NCBI GenBank assembly: GCA_019155205.2
Contig: JAHNZQ020003147.1
Span: forward strand, 190,493 to 254,492
Source of the DNA: Gracilaria vermiculophylla
Taxonomy: Eukaryota > Rhodophyta > Florideophyceae > Gracilariales > Gracilariaceae
Direction: 5' to 3'
DNA length: 64,000 nt
In this document: positions 29,901 to 40,047 of the stretch, in pieces
Layout: every line of letters starts with the position of its first letter
How positions within the stretch are numbered: the stretch's first letter is position 1
Program-made: the position numbers and the translations under genes
Notes under the pieces: generated by a model
Seen by the model: only the letters and a program-made list of their open reading frames with translations
Database searches by the model: none
What the model was told of the DNA's origin: nothing

Positions 29901-31138
29901 CTTGAGCTTTCTGAGCCAGAACTGTCGCCAAGGTTATTCGGAATGTTGTACAACTCGACTGGTTCGTACTGCATCCTGGGCAGCTTGGGTGCCTGGGTTT
30001 TGCTGGTGCGTGAGGAGTTAGGGTGCCCCGGCGAATGTTGGTCGTCTGAAGCTGAAGAGCTGTCAGAAGAAGAAATAACACCCGAGTCGCGCTGCGCTTG
30101 AACAGCGGGGACAGAATCGGGTGTAGAAGTGGAAATTTTCTGCTTGTAGCTCTTGAGCAGCTCATCGACACGATCAACTACTTGTTGGATGCTTGGGCGG
30201 TCTTGGGCGTTTTGACTCCAACATTGTTCCACAAGTTGGATGTAGCGAGCGTCAATTTGATCCTTTCGAGGACCCCAGGACGGCCGACTACCTCCTTGAA
30301 CCAGCAGTGACAACTGAAATACATTTGTCACATTTTCAAGTGCCCAGCTCTGCAAACCTGACAGCAGTTCGAAGAGCACCAGACCATAAGCATACAGGTC
30401 AGAAGCTTTGGCGGCGTCATCGCTGATGTTGGCAATGCCCGCGTAGGCCTCAGGAGACATGTACAGGTATGTGCCGACGGCACCGGTTCCAAAATCAGCG
30501 GTGGCCGCCGAAGAGCCGAATATGTTTGTAGGAATGGCACCCTCTAATCTCTTGGAGAGCCCGAAGTCGGCAATCTTGGCGATTGAGTTGGGCGGTAGAA
30601 ATGCTTTGCAGCCGAGCGTGGGGCGCGACTCAAGCTGAATAGCAGAGGTGAGAAGGACGTTTTGCGGCTTTATGTCACCATGGGTGAACTTTTGGTTATG
30701 AACATGGAGCAAACCGCGGGCTATGTGAGATGCAATGGTGAGAAAGCTGAATTCATCCAAGACGGCCTCGCGGTGCCTCATGCAAGTGAGTGACTCGTAC
30801 AAGGAGCCGCCCTCGAGATACTCGGTGACGATGAACAAGTCACGCGGGTCATCGCCGCGAAACGAGCCGTGGTAAAGAATGATATACGGGTTGCGCACGA
30901 CTTGGTAGCGGTCGATTTCGCGGCGGTGCTGTCGGAGCGCTGCGGTTAGGTGGGCGCGATCGCCAACGGGGGCAGTGACGGACTCGGATCTGGGGCGCTT
31001 GATGACCTTGATGGCGACCGGATTGGCATCATACTCACCGCGGTACACGATGCCAAACGAACCTTCGCCCAGTTTGGAGGACGTGTCCCAGCAGAGACGC
31101 GTGTGGTCTATGATTCGAAAATCATCGCTCAGAGACAT
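26957..31138 (-). CDS. Protein kinase with C-terminal helical (armadillo-like) repeats
   Basis: The single-exon product has 1393 residues. The kinase domain (about 15-335) shows GEGSFG (24-29), VAIK with Lys44, Glu74 for helix C, HGDIKPQN (153-160), DFG (191-193), SPE (228-230) and ASDLYAYGLVLFELL. It resembles TKL or receptor-like serine/threonine kinases. The catalytic loop has HGD instead of HRD, so it is a non-RD kinase, usually not controlled by activation-loop phosphorylation. Residues about 340-930 are Ser/Glu/Pro-rich and probably disordered. The last 450 residues are helical and Leu/Ala/Val-rich with repeating units (VFAACCYALSNLFK, AACAARNLMWM, YAMLAVVRFD), like an armadillo/HEAT solenoid. 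GC content rises strongly toward the 3' end. The gene lies upstream of the GC island and downstream of COPB1 on the same strand. Substrates unknown. Confidence 0.85.
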   Translation of the reverse strand: MSLSDDFRIIDHTRLCWDTSSKLGEGSFGIVYRGEYDANPVAIKVIKRPRSESVTAPVGDRAHLTAALRQHRREIDRYQVVRNPYIILYHGSFRGDDPRDLFIVTEYLEGGSLYESLTCMRHREAVLDEFSFLTIASHIARGLLHVHNQKFTHGDIKPQNVLLTSAIQLESRPTLGCKAFLPPNSIAKIADFGLSKRLEGAIPTNIFGSSAATADFGTGAVGTYLYMSPEAYAGIANISDDAAKASDLYAYGLVLFELLSGLQSWALENVTNVFQLSLLVQGGSRPSWGPRKDQIDARYIQLVEQCWSQNAQDRPSIQQVVDRVDELLKSYKQKISTSTPDSVPAVQAQRDSGVISSSDSSSASDDQHSPGHPNSSRTSKTQAPKLPRMQYEPVELYNIPNNLGDSSGSESSSGGTESEGGSLEGSGSGTQKTRVDTSSENNLKQPASISYDEGLSRNNIPEDTQTEDQILDLLAPPGLVHVISTKLTISQVENGRRRFRRNGEYHTDSNAASEDNSRDSDASINANISSLRLGKLEAESVDQTDDVDFNVGKVVDLKHVKSTRIAAPKVDGLQIPSMNDDRKPVLGLGSIANGAPDGSPHRSNTEMLNSFASPMSGAKVVESKPAEECDSNEWEKFSKLLQGEDTHKPDVEHTKVEMEKVGAGAEVKGAEQFPSINISAVIAETLPGFPKMHRLPPLHTSTSTSKETTPEAPERHDIPEEKQPNLYASPENIEIEPKVLSELEQNDKFAFDASTSNTQSVMYDNAGKMAPVQTGSSDYGQFPSFPPRPPSNPTTNQLPHRENFANQQSGWNYPSQSDAQIESRPNEKPIRPSMSHPEMPISYRIPPYAPQVANVHHPTAYGKFANPAVTGIPTSTAYTSLTSQGASAPPLSDTFQSAVGGTSTHQGINARIAPNISSPWHGVGGSQLIPSAQLYPYAIGKDGKIATPNLHPSVHGLVYALRRNDGMAVAEELWRHGNRRWVAEALALSPSLGGEAIMSCATRYLAVNNELPADRKDAHIAVQLCTAIGNFARNEPQAISAKYVLHPIRVVLQVMPSFCDVREEKVEVFAACCYALSNLFKIRNVISDASTRSSMAEWIAYALLHNINGDDPRGARFSDSLAYNAACAARNLMWMNEANVEVFVASSAHGDSGRGPPVVQLIESMRVFGMCGRWFVVEACLSALAMVLVYPRQRVRFMHRHGLKVFFEVLRWHRVQWSVVSLVFCMITTMFSEPATTANEKEAFWNAFVIDQGSRELVQSMSIAGRGGGSETERLEVLEQGVYAMLAVVRFDTSMRKSLIDAGGLVFVHRALGELSTNAAVGVLNVDKVVLTHKARVGTVLCDVMRELGADAGAYKYLRDNNVRRILEEMLKLYSMDGTFARSCRGAIAMLGY

Positions 31139-32248
31139 GGTAGCGGGTGGGGCGCACGAGGAAGGACCGGGCTACACATGCACGGTGAGCGCGACTTGAG
31201 GCGGACGCCGTGGCGAATTTTGAAAGAGAAGGCAAACAAGGGAGGCGAGCGAGCGAGCGACGCGAGGTCGTGAGCGCAAGCTTCTATGGGGTCGGTCAGT
31301 CGGGCGGGTGAGCGGGCGGGTGAGCGGGCGGGTGAGCGGGCGGGTGAGCGGGCGGATGGGCGGCAGGCACCGTGCGGGCGGACAGGCGGGCGACGGGTAG
31401 GCGGCAGACGTTTAACGGGTGGGGGTGAAAGGCTGACGGGCAGCAGCAACCGGTAGACGGCTTGTGGAAGGCGGGTGGCGGTGGGCGCTCAAAAACCGAG
31501 GGGCGTGACAGCGCCAGGTGGGGATAGCACTTTATGATGGGAGGTAGCGCAGAGAAGTTAATGTGGCCAAGGGGCGGAGGGGGGTGCAGTGAAAGGGGGC
31601 AAGGGCGTGAAAAAGCGGAGGGGGGAGGAGACGGCAAACGGCAAACGGGAGCGGGCGCGGGGAAATGCGGATTCAAGCGGGGACGCGAGCGGAACCGTGA
31701 CGACGGAGGCGGGGGAGCGAACGCGAGCGACAGAAACGCAGCCGAGCCGAACGCGAGCGGGCCAAACCCAGCGAGCCCCAACGCGCGCGAGCCGAACCCG
31801 AGCGGGCCAAACCCGCGCGAGCGCAAACCCGAGCGAGCCAAACACGAGCGCAGCGCTTTCGGAACTCGGTTCACGAGCAGCCAGCCAGCGGGGCGTCTGG
31901 CTGGCACGCGCAGAAGCCGCGCCACGCGCGACACGCGTGCATGCTGGCGGGCCGCGCACGGCGCGCCGTGCGCGCGGATTATGTGCGCAGCGACACGTCG
32001 CGCGAGATATCACCACGTCGGCCGAAAAGCGCGCGGTGCCGTGTTCCGCGCTTGCGCCACTTCTTGCTGACGCCGCCTTGTTGTCAGCCAGCCAGCACCG
32101 GTCCCCGCCGCTTGCCACGTGTTGCACATCTTTCGACCGCCGCCGCTTCCGTTACACAATCAACTCATCAATCATGTCCATCGCTTTACTCGCATCGTCC
32201 TCTGACAACAACCCGCCCTCTGTTCACCACACACACGCCCCTCATTAC
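31139..32248. other. Kinase upstream region and COPB1 downstream region
   Basis: This 1.1-kb space lies between the kinase start and the COPB1 stop, both minus strand, so it should hold the kinase promoter. It contains a 12-bp minisatellite (31301-31356) and, at about 31.69-31.86 kb, a degenerate run of GAGCGGGCCAAACCC-like units that yields Asn/Pro/Arg/Glu-rich chance frames. I support no gene here. Confidence 0.5.
31301..31356. repeat. 12-bp minisatellite in kinase upstream region
   Basis: About four to five perfect copies of the unit GCGGGTGAGCGG follow each other. The array is about 160-220 bp upstream of the kinase ATG (31138, minus strand), a position where it could sit in the promoter or 5' untranslated region. 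Confidence 0.85.
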
Positions 32249-35092
32249 TCACTTGCCTTCACCCACATTACTCTGTCGAAGCGTTATCCTATCCCCCAAA
32301 CTCAGCGCAATTCCCTGAGTCTTGCTGCGGATGCGAATGTTTCCAGACAGCGTCCCATCTGACAACTTTTCCACGCAAAGATTCAGAAGCGCGTCCTCTC
32401 CGAACGCCGACCGCGCGTACAGATTCGCAGCCAAGTATCCACTCTCCTCTTCAATTCCTCGCAGCGTCAGGCAGCGCATGTTAGTGCATTCCGTCACAAA
32501 GTTTAGGAACGCCCCCAGGTCCGTGAACGAAGTGTTCACAGCCACCTTGTTCTCCCATTCAAACTCGGCCCACATCGACCTGAAGTCAGAATCGCTCACT
32601 TCCCCTGGCTCGATGTAATCCATCACATCCACATGGATGTCATTCAAGATGATGCACTGCGACTGCGACCCAGAAGCTACATCGTATACAATGTTTCCAA
32701 AGATTATCCCGCTTTCCGTCGAAGACACCTTCACGTTCGTTCGAATCTTCTTCTTAGACCCAGCGCTCATTGTGAACGGCTGCGGCCGCTCGCACAGCCT
32801 GAGATCCCCCATCGTCGCAATCTCCAACGTCAGATTCTGCAGAGTATCCGTCGTAGTGTTCATCACCACCACATCGATTATGATGTCGTACTGTTGCACA
32901 CTGATCTGCGCCTCAGCGTACACCGGGTCGCTCATCCCGGTGAGCTGAACAACCCGCGATGGTCGAATCACACCCGTTTGCGTTGTTCCGAACGTTGCAG
33001 ACGTTAGTGCCACCTGATCTACATCCACATCTCCGTATGGCGTTTTGCTCGTGCGACGAGAACGGAGCAGTCGGAAGTCAATCACGTCCTCCACAGGAGC
33101 TTGATAACTCTTCGCCTTCTCAGCAGCCATGTTTTCCCTCTCTTTCTCTTTCATTCGAACCAGTTCATCAAACGCCTTCAATGATGCCTCGAGCCACACG
33201 TTTGGAGACGCACGGTCACTGGACGCAATCGCGTTAATGCAGAACACAACACGCTCTCTAGTACCCTTGTCCATCGGTAAGGAATCTTTGGTAAACTGAT
33301 CTGCATTTAGCACAGAAGTGCAAACCAGCATGATCTCGGCCCGGATGCGATTGATAACCTTGAGGGGAACATTATCAATGTCTCCAAGTCTGAACCAAAG
33401 TTTGGTTAGGGTAGTGCACAGCGCAACTCCGATGGTATGCTCACCCCGGAGAAGGAAGTCGCGAATTGAGGAATCCGAAGAATTAGTGTCGTTCACGCCC
33501 TTGTTGTTGGTGGTCGATACTGCCGCCTGAGACGCATACGTCCCATCTTCCAATACAACCGGCCGACTCCGCACAGCAGGAGTTTCTTTCTCTTCACGTT
33601 CCTCTGGCTCACTATCTGCTTTGCTCCCGAGCGGCAACTGTCCAATCCAACCGATGATCGCCTGCAAAGCTTCCTTGACGTCCGTCATTTCTTCACTGTA
33701 GGAGCCAAGAATCCATAGTGCGACCCGGACAGCTCCGCCATTGTTTACAGACGGAACAGCTGTTCTCAACTTCGACAGTACAGAGCCCCGTAGCGCCGGA
33801 TAACGCTCGCAGATTTCTCGGTAGAATAGAACAACGTCCATTGCAACTTCGTCGTATGCATCAGAGAAAAAGTTAGATAGAACGTTAACAGCTGACTCAC
33901 AAACCTCTGGGAAGCGCATACATCCTGCGTGTATGGCCTTGATGAGCAACTGCCGATACTTGACGATCGCTTCACCTTCAACGGCCTTGTCCAAAGATAT
34001 TGTCTTCATCAACTCTTTCGACAAAATTCCCATCACTTCTTCCACATTGCGTTTTGTGAGTAAGTCCATTGCCAACTCAATAGCTTTCCGTCGGATTTCC
34101 AAGTTTGGACATGACAATGCTCGCAGAAAGTCCATGACTAGCTCTTGCAGTACATTAACATGAGAGCCTTTCAGCTCGCCAATGCGCTCTAAGAGGATTA
34201 ACTTCACAGTATTTTCGCTCTGGGACACTAATAGGTTGCTATAACATTGAGCCGCAGCGCGAACGGCAGATGGTGCGTTTGACAATGCCGTAATCGTATT
34301 GGCAGCTTCATACACCACGGCCGCTGAAGAGCTTTGCAAAAGGCTAAAGATAATCTTCATGTAGTGACCCTTCTCCATAGGATTTGAACGACATACCCTC
34401 CGAACAAGTTCTAATACAGACAGCTGTAGAGTTGCACCCCACACAAGGATTTCTTCAACATTTCGATTCAGATACGCTATGGCTCTTTCCTGATCGGACT
34501 GACAGAGCATCACAAACGCGTTCCGTCGAGCGGCAAGATCACCTTCGTTGACTAGGAATTCCTCAACAAGCTCTGCGGCATCGGGAATGAGAAACTCAAA
34601 TTTCTCGAATATGGTGAGAATAGCCTGAACGGCGTTTCTTCTTACAAAGCTGTGACGATGTTCAAGGTTCTGTCGGATTGCAGGGATTAGAGGCTCGAGA
34701 ATTTCTGCATCATGAATCTTACACACGAAACGAAGAGCCACACCGCGAGTATATTCGTTGGGGTGCACAAGTTCATTGCGCACCATATTGCATACCAGAA
34801 TCATCTCAGGAAGCATTTTTCCATCGGAGTCGTGTTTCTCGGCTATCTCTAAATAATAAAGTCCAAGTTTTCGCAGATGAGTGTCTTCGTGAGGCAGGAC
34901 GAATCGAATAACGAGCATAAGCATGCCAGGCAACGGCTCTCCGCTCAAGTGCATGTAGATGGCTCGCTTGAGAGCCTCTTGCTTTGCTTCCGCATCTCCA
35001 GTTTCCAGTTCCTGCCTCAGATTGTTAAGATCATCGCCTTGAATGCCAGGCTGCAGCAGCAAGGTGCACTGTCTCTCCAGCGCGGTGGTCAT
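32249..35092 (-). CDS. COPB1: Coatomer subunit beta
   Basis: The 947-residue single-exon product matches COPI coatomer beta along its whole length, and the usual family length is about 950. The N-terminal adaptin-like solenoid (about 15-520) includes KREALKRAIYMHLSGE-type sequence (KQEALKRAIYMHLSGEPLPG), HPNEYTRGVALRFVCKI, LRHRHSFVRRN-like LEHRHSFVRRNAVQAIL and DLAARRNAFVML. After an acidic linker (about 475-560), the C-terminal appendage follows (DVVVMNTTTDTLQNLTLE, DYIEPGEVSDSDFRSMWAEF, ECTNMRCLTLRGIEEESGY). Beta-COP is part of the F-subcomplex that coats Golgi-derived vesicles and binds ARF1. The ATG at 35092 gives the expected MTTALERQCTLL start. It is divergent from the YME1-type protease gene, with 1.26 kb between. 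Confidence 0.97.
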   Translation of the reverse strand: MTTALERQCTLLLQPGIQGDDLNNLRQELETGDAEAKQEALKRAIYMHLSGEPLPGMLMLVIRFVLPHEDTHLRKLGLYYLEIAEKHDSDGKMLPEMILVCNMVRNELVHPNEYTRGVALRFVCKIHDAEILEPLIPAIRQNLEHRHSFVRRNAVQAILTIFEKFEFLIPDAAELVEEFLVNEGDLAARRNAFVMLCQSDQERAIAYLNRNVEEILVWGATLQLSVLELVRRVCRSNPMEKGHYMKIIFSLLQSSSAAVVYEAANTITALSNAPSAVRAAAQCYSNLLVSQSENTVKLILLERIGELKGSHVNVLQELVMDFLRALSCPNLEIRRKAIELAMDLLTKRNVEEVMGILSKELMKTISLDKAVEGEAIVKYRQLLIKAIHAGCMRFPEVCESAVNVLSNFFSDAYDEVAMDVVLFYREICERYPALRGSVLSKLRTAVPSVNNGGAVRVALWILGSYSEEMTDVKEALQAIIGWIGQLPLGSKADSEPEEREEKETPAVRSRPVVLEDGTYASQAAVSTTNNKGVNDTNSSDSSIRDFLLRGEHTIGVALCTTLTKLWFRLGDIDNVPLKVINRIRAEIMLVCTSVLNADQFTKDSLPMDKGTRERVVFCINAIASSDRASPNVWLEASLKAFDELVRMKEKERENMAAEKAKSYQAPVEDVIDFRLLRSRRTSKTPYGDVDVDQVALTSATFGTTQTGVIRPSRVVQLTGMSDPVYAEAQISVQQYDIIIDVVVMNTTTDTLQNLTLEIATMGDLRLCERPQPFTMSAGSKKKIRTNVKVSSTESGIIFGNIVYDVASGSQSQCIILNDIHVDVMDYIEPGEVSDSDFRSMWAEFEWENKVAVNTSFTDLGAFLNFVTECTNMRCLTLRGIEEESGYLAANLYARSAFGEDALLNLCVEKLSDGTLSGNIRIRSKTQGIALSLGDRITLRQSNVGEGK

Positions 35093-36348
35093 TGTGCCGT
35101 TGAGGCGCCTTGATGGCGATGGGCGGAAAGACTGAAACCTACAAGTGCAGTTGGCTGCGAAGTGATCTTAGCGAAATGAATTGACGTAGGCCGCGCTCGC
35201 ACTTGTGCACCAGTTTCACGAACGAGCGGGCGGAGGCGGAAATGGAGACGCGGCGGAATGTTGCAGGTGCTGGCAGCGACTCCAAGATACCGTCAGCGAT
35301 GGCTGATGACCATCATGCTCCTACCAGCACTGTTAGCCATAAAAAGGCGTCAAAATGCAAAACTAATCAGTTTTCAGCAATTTTTTTTGAAGGAAGGCAG
35401 AACAAGTAGTCGACCACGTGTACGAAGATTTTGGCCGGCAACCGTCGAATAAATAAAGAGAACCACATACCTTATGTTCAATAGCAATCCTATTCAACCT
35501 TCGAAATCAAGTGCTTTCCTTCTTATCTCACCGCGTATTTGAAGTCCCCGCGTGGTGATGAACTCATCAATATGTTAATAGCTCCTAAGCAATTAGTGCT
35601 TTAAATTTCCTAGTATCTGTCTCCCTAGAAGAATTTTTGCAATATTCTGGGATTGCCGACTCCGGCGCTTTCATTGCCTGGGCAGATATACATATTTTTT
35701 GTTCTGAATTTTTGCTGCAATGGAACGTGGTGTCTGTTTGGAATTATACGACACCATATGCTCCAGGTCTCATCAAACTGTTTGACGACTCACTTGCGGC
35801 GAAGAACAGTTTCGAACTCGACAAATTATGTATCTTTTCGGCTCGGGCATATTTTTTATGCTTTCACGTTTATCATCATTTCTCTTTTGCATTTAAGGCG
35901 CTAAATCTAATTAAATTTATGGTTCTTCATAAGCTTTTCAGTTCATTTTTTCAACATCCCTTCAAGAGGAAATTATCCTGCAATATATCTTACATTGTAA
36001 AAAGTGCCACTGAATAATAATAATGAATTCATCTCTTCAAATACACACTTTTTTTCGAAAATCAAAGTTTATTCTCAATTTCAATGAAAATCCTTATTTT
36101 ATTCTGCCAAAATCACCCAGTCTTTTTAATGGCCGAGGACTCAATAATGTGCCTTTTTCTTTGGGGGGCCTAAAAGTCGTCTAGCAAAAAACCCGTTTGA
36201 TTTTTCCATAACGTGTGCCTTTTCAACTAATGGGGGCAACTGCAAGAGAGCACATTCGAAATGCACAGCAGAAAGCAAGCTGGGCTATATAACAACTTTC
36301 CAACCACCTCCGCCCCAACGCTTGCGGTCAGCTCAAATCCAAGTTGAC
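35093..36348. other. Shared upstream region of COPB1 and the YME1-type gene
   Basis: This 1.26-kb intergenic region between divergent genes must hold both promoters. The middle (about 35.35-36.2 kb) is AT-rich with T- and A-tracts, unlike the flanking coding DNA, and may include a small degraded repeat. A 126-codon frame at 35.64-36.02 kb starts without ATG and shows no domain, so I do not call it. Confidence 0.5.
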
Positions 36349-38547
36349 ATGGCGTCCTCGGCCTCGATTGCGCTGCGAACACATCTTCGAAACCCACGGC
36401 CGAAACGTCTTTACAACTGCCTGAACACCGATGTTGCGCGACGCTTACGTTCCAGAAATGCTCAGCAACGAAGGTCATGGACTTTGCTCCCAAACGCACA
36501 GGAGCGACGTCTGCAGCGCTTGTTGGATGAAGCCAACAATCGTGCCCACGACCCTGAGATTCAAGCGGTTTACCTCCGCGCATTGGGAAAAACGAAGCCG
36601 CAAGAAGTTGTTCGTCGTGTGGAGTTGGGCAAGTATGCTGCAGGGGACAACGTCTTACGAGAGTATGTTAAGGCTCTGGTAAAAACTGGTGCTATCGACA
36701 GAGTGAATCTTCCAAAGCTGATTGATTCTGTTGCTAGCACCAACTTGCGCGCGAGTGCTCATTCAGTCACAGCGTCTTCCACTTTGAGTGGGCTGAGCGG
36801 CACAGCAGCGTCAGCAGCGCCTTTGAGTGGCAATGCAGCGAAAAGCGCTCTATCTGGTCTTACTTCAGGGGTAACGGCCCCATGGCAGGCAAGTGGAGCT
36901 GCAGCTGCTGCAGCCGCTGCAGCCGCAGCAGGCACAGCCACCGCACCCCTACATGTGACACTGGCAGAGCCATCAATGCTCTCGCAACTTTGGCGGGCTG
37001 TTCGGGTTCTGGGCACGACATTCTTAGTGCTTGGATTTCTGGGCGTGATGATGGAAGAGCGTGGAATGTCGCGTGGAATGGGGATGAACCTAGACAAAGT
37101 GCCCGAACCAGAGTCAGGGGATGCGACAACGTTCGAGGACGTTAAGGGCTGTGACGAGGCCAAGGCAGAACTGGAAGAGATTGTTCACTTTCTGCGTCAG
37201 CCGTATGCGTTCACAAGATTGGGAGGCAAACTGCCGAAGGGCATCCTTTTAATGGGCCCGCCCGGTACTGGGAAGACTCTACTTGCACGAGCCATCGCAG
37301 GCGAAGCCAAGAGGCCCTTCTTCTACGCAAGTGGATCAGAATTCGAGGAGATGTTTGTAGGAGTTGGTGCGAAACGGGTGAGAGAGTTGTTTGCTGCCGC
37401 AAAACAACACGCACCTTGCATTATTTTCATAGACGAAATCGACGCGATAGGGGGGAAAAGAAATCCAAAAGACCAACGCTTTCTAACAATGACTCTGAAC
37501 CAATTTTTAGTAGAGATGGACGGCTTTCAGTCAAGTGAAGGAATTATTGTGATTGGGGCGACAAACTTTCCAGAGAGCCTGGACAAGGCATTAATCAGAC
37601 CCGGGCGCTTTGATAGACACGTTGTGGTGCCTATTCCTGATATACGCGGTCGCGTTCAAATCCTTGACGCGCACACGAGGAAGATACCGTTGGAAGAGGA
37701 TGTGGACTTGGAAATCATTGCACGGGGAACGCCTGGATTCTCTGGGGCAGAATTGGCAAACTTGGTGAACATGGCGGCCTTGAAGGCGGCAGTAGAGGAG
37801 TTTGCCGCTGTAACGATGAGTCATCTTGAATACGCCAAAGACAAAATCATTATGGGTGCGGAGAGAAAATCGGCTGCAATCAGCGAGGACACAAGACGCA
37901 TGACAGCGTATCATGAGGGCGGGCACGCGTTGTGCTGTGTGTACACGAAGGACGCATTCCCAGTACACAAGGCGACTATCATGCCCAGGGGACAGGCACT
38001 GGGTCTGGTTGCTCAACTCCCAGAAAAGGACATGACGTCAATGTCGAAAGCGCAAATGATAGCGAAAATCGACGTGTGTATGGGTGGGCGTGCTGCGGAA
38101 GAGATGATTTTTGGCGAGGAGAGGGTTTCAAGCGGCGCATCTTCGGACTTTGAACAGGCAACGCAAATGGCAGAGGCGATGGTAACACGATACGGAATGT
38201 CAGAGAAACTGGGGATGGTAGTGTACGACAAAGAGCGAGAAAGCGGTGAGACGCGAGCGTTGATTGAGGGGGAAGTGAAGCGGATTTTGGACGAATCGTA
38301 TGCAAGGGTAAGCAAGCTGCTACGGAATAAGGAAAAGGAACTGCATCGACTGGCGGAAGCGTTGCTGAAGTTTGAGAGTTTGACCGGAGAGCAGGTGATG
38401 CTAGCGGTGAAGGGGGATTTGTCTGAAGCGATGATGAGAACGGTAGGGAGCGGACGGGTGCAGCGGACGGCAGAGGAGCATCGCGGCGCGGCGCTCCTGC
38501 CGAAAGTGGATGCGCGGGGAGCCGTAGGGGGGGATGGAAGTGTGTGA
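36349..38547 (+). CDS. YME1: Mitochondrial i-AAA protease, YME1/FtsH type
   Basis: The 732-residue product is a membrane-bound AAA+ zinc metalloprotease. The Arg/Ser-rich N-terminus looks like a mitochondrial presequence. The segment [19 protein letters not shown] to [17 protein letters not shown] resembles the N-terminal domain of YME1-type proteases. A polyalanine run (about 182-197) precedes one transmembrane helix (about 217-240). The ATPase has Walker A GPPGTGKT (about 302), Walker B IIFIDEID and [10 protein letters not shown]. The protease site is HEGGH (about 522; most relatives have HEAGH), with the third zinc ligand in [13 protein letters not shown] single membrane helix near the middle fits the i-AAA class, which degrades inner-membrane proteins from the intermembrane space. 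A plastid FtsH11-like location is the alternative. Reading could begin at upstream non-ATG codons, but ATG 36349 fits best. Single exon. Confidence 0.93.
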   Translation: MASSASIALRTHLRNPRPKRLYNCLNTDVARRLRSRNAQQRRSWTLLPNAQERRLQRLLDEANNRAHDPEIQAVYLRALGKTKPQEVVRRVELGKYAAGDNVLREYVKALVKTGAIDRVNLPKLIDSVASTNLRASAHSVTASSTLSGLSGTAASAAPLSGNAAKSALSGLTSGVTAPWQASGAAAAAAAAAAAGTATAPLHVTLAEPSMLSQLWRAVRVLGTTFLVLGFLGVMMEERGMSRGMGMNLDKVPEPESGDATTFEDVKGCDEAKAELEEIVHFLRQPYAFTRLGGKLPKGILLMGPPGTGKTLLARAIAGEAKRPFFYASGSEFEEMFVGVGAKRVRELFAAAKQHAPCIIFIDEIDAIGGKRNPKDQRFLTMTLNQFLVEMDGFQSSEGIIVIGATNFPESLDKALIRPGRFDRHVVVPIPDIRGRVQILDAHTRKIPLEEDVDLEIIARGTPGFSGAELANLVNMAALKAAVEEFAAVTMSHLEYAKDKIIMGAERKSAAISEDTRRMTAYHEGGHALCCVYTKDAFPVHKATIMPRGQALGLVAQLPEKDMTSMSKAQMIAKIDVCMGGRAAEEMIFGEERVSSGASSDFEQATQMAEAMVTRYGMSEKLGMVVYDKERESGETRALIEGEVKRILDESYARVSKLLRNKEKELHRLAEALLKFESLTGEQVMLAVKGDLSEAMMRTVGSGRVQRTAEEHRGAALLPKVDARGAVGGDGSV

Positions 38548-38908
38548 AATTGAGGGTCTATCTAGTTGTGCAGCGTCGGATGATTGGGTATGCCGGTTTT
38601 GTATAAAATGGTAATGAGGTTGGTGTTTATGGGGCAATAGTCGTACGCGTATGCAACGTGTTGCAAGCTGTGTGGCTAGCGTGGTCCGGCGTGGGCCCTT
38701 GTGTGCTGAAGCAGGACGGCGTGGACACGTTTTGCGGAGGGCGCATCACAAGCCATGGGCAAAGCACGGAAGTTTCTATTGCTAGCATGCGAGCGAGAAA
38801 GGTTGCTGAACCGCTTCGCCGATGCAAGCATGCGCGCCGCAGCATATGATCGCAGTATCACGGCAGAAAATCTGCGTCTCCTAAGAATAACTCAATTAGA
38901 ACGCCACC
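38548..38908 (+). other. Intergenic between the YME1-type gene and a membrane-protein gene
   Basis: This 361-bp space between two same-strand genes should hold the terminator of the first and promoter of the second. Short frames cross it, but none has a recognisable domain. Confidence 0.5.
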
Positions 38909-39865
38909 ATGCTGCGTGCTATGCAGACGGCGCAATGGCGCGCGTGGAGACGGGCACTCTCAGCCGGAGCGACACACGTTTCACCGAGGGCATCGACAGG
39001 AAGCCTGCCGTTGCCACATGGCGCAGGGCTTCCCCATCGACAGTCGTTAGCGTGGCGTCCCGTGAGCCGCGCCGAAATGGGCTCTGCACGGTCGGCGAGG
39101 TCCGGACGGACAGCGCGTGCTGCGGCGGAGCGGACCAATATGGGCGATATGGGCGGTGAAATACGAGGGCGGTTGTTACTTTCGTACCATGATTTGGAAC
39201 GAGCTCTGGAACGAAGAGGTCTGAACCGGGTACGGATTGCGATCGGGGGCGGGCTGGCTGTGGTGGCGATTGTGGCGATTTGCTGGCCGCGAATCAAACG
39301 TTGGGGGGCAGCCGAAGGGGCAGAAGTGGCGGCTGCTTCGCTCCAAGAACAACAGGTGCAGGCACAGGCAGGAAACACGTTGCGCGCTGTTTTGCAGGAC
39401 CCAGGGACGGGGGAGGAGGTGCGGACGGTGTTACGAACGGCTGTGCTGGATCTGCTCGAAGATGAGGAGATTACCAGAAAGGCGACGTCTTGGGCGGCCA
39501 ATGTGCTGGCGGATGCTATCATGACGGACGAGATGAGGAAAGTGGGCGAGAGTTACGTAGGGGCGGTTCTGTCGGCTGATGACACTCGCGAGATGGCGAG
39601 ATTGTATGTGGGAGATGCGGTTTCGGCTGTTGCGAGCAACGAAACAATCCAGGATGTGGTGGCTTCGTCGATATGGGCGGGAGTTCGGGCGAGTGTCGTT
39701 GGACGGCGGAAAAAGGTGGGCAGCGACGGAAGTGGGCAAGGAGAGGAGAAAGCGGGGGTCAGAGGTGAGCAGCGCGTTGAGGCGTCGGAGGGTGCGACGA
39801 CGCCTGCGACGTTGGCGGCGGGAGTTGATGAGAGAGAGCAGCTGACGCGGCGAGGGGATGATTAA
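38909..39865 (+). CDS. Predicted mitochondrial single-pass membrane protein, unknown function
   Basis: The 318-residue frame begins at an ATG preceded by CCACC, a good initiation context. The N-terminal 75 residues are Arg/Ala/Ser-rich without acids (MLRAMQTAQWRAWRRALSAG), like a mitochondrial presequence. One hydrophobic helix follows (RIAIGGGLAVVAIVAICWP, about 108-127). The rest consists of two or three related amphipathic helical units (VLRTAVLDLLEDEEITRKA, NVLADAIMTDEMRKVGESY, AVLSADDTREMARLYV, AVASNETIQDVVAS) that look like internal repeats, then a charged disordered tail. The helical units with the spacing D-x-E/T-x-R resemble uncharacterised membrane proteins I cannot name. It is 361 bp downstream of the YME1-type protease gene on the same strand, so a shared mitochondrial location is plausible but unproven. 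Confidence 0.75.
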   Translation: MLRAMQTAQWRAWRRALSAGATHVSPRASTGSLPLPHGAGLPHRQSLAWRPVSRAEMGSARSARSGRTARAAAERTNMGDMGGEIRGRLLLSYHDLERALERRGLNRVRIAIGGGLAVVAIVAICWPRIKRWGAAEGAEVAAASLQEQQVQAQAGNTLRAVLQDPGTGEEVRTVLRTAVLDLLEDEEITRKATSWAANVLADAIMTDEMRKVGESYVGAVLSADDTREMARLYVGDAVSAVASNETIQDVVASSIWAGVRASVVGRRKKVGSDGSGQGEEKAGVRGEQRVEASEGATTPATLAAGVDEREQLTRRGDD

Positions 39866-40047
39866 CATAATGCGTCGGGCGAAGGTTTGATGGTCAGGTT
39901 GTTGGTGGGATGTACGTATAAATGTGAGGAGGATGAAGAGATGGAACACGGAGATAGCGAGGGTTGGGCTCTGAAACTGTCAGTAGGCACAATAAAGAGG
40001 AGTATAAAAACACAGAAGTTGCCGCCATTGCAACGTGGAAAGCACAC

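Noticed and set aside
31534..32070. 178-codon plus frame of Asn/Pro/Arg repeats
   Set aside because: Derived from degenerate GC-rich tandem repeats upstream of the kinase gene; no domain.
35637..36017. 126-codon frame between COPB1 and the YME1-type gene
   Set aside because: No ATG start, AT-rich chance frame, no domain, sits in the shared promoter region.
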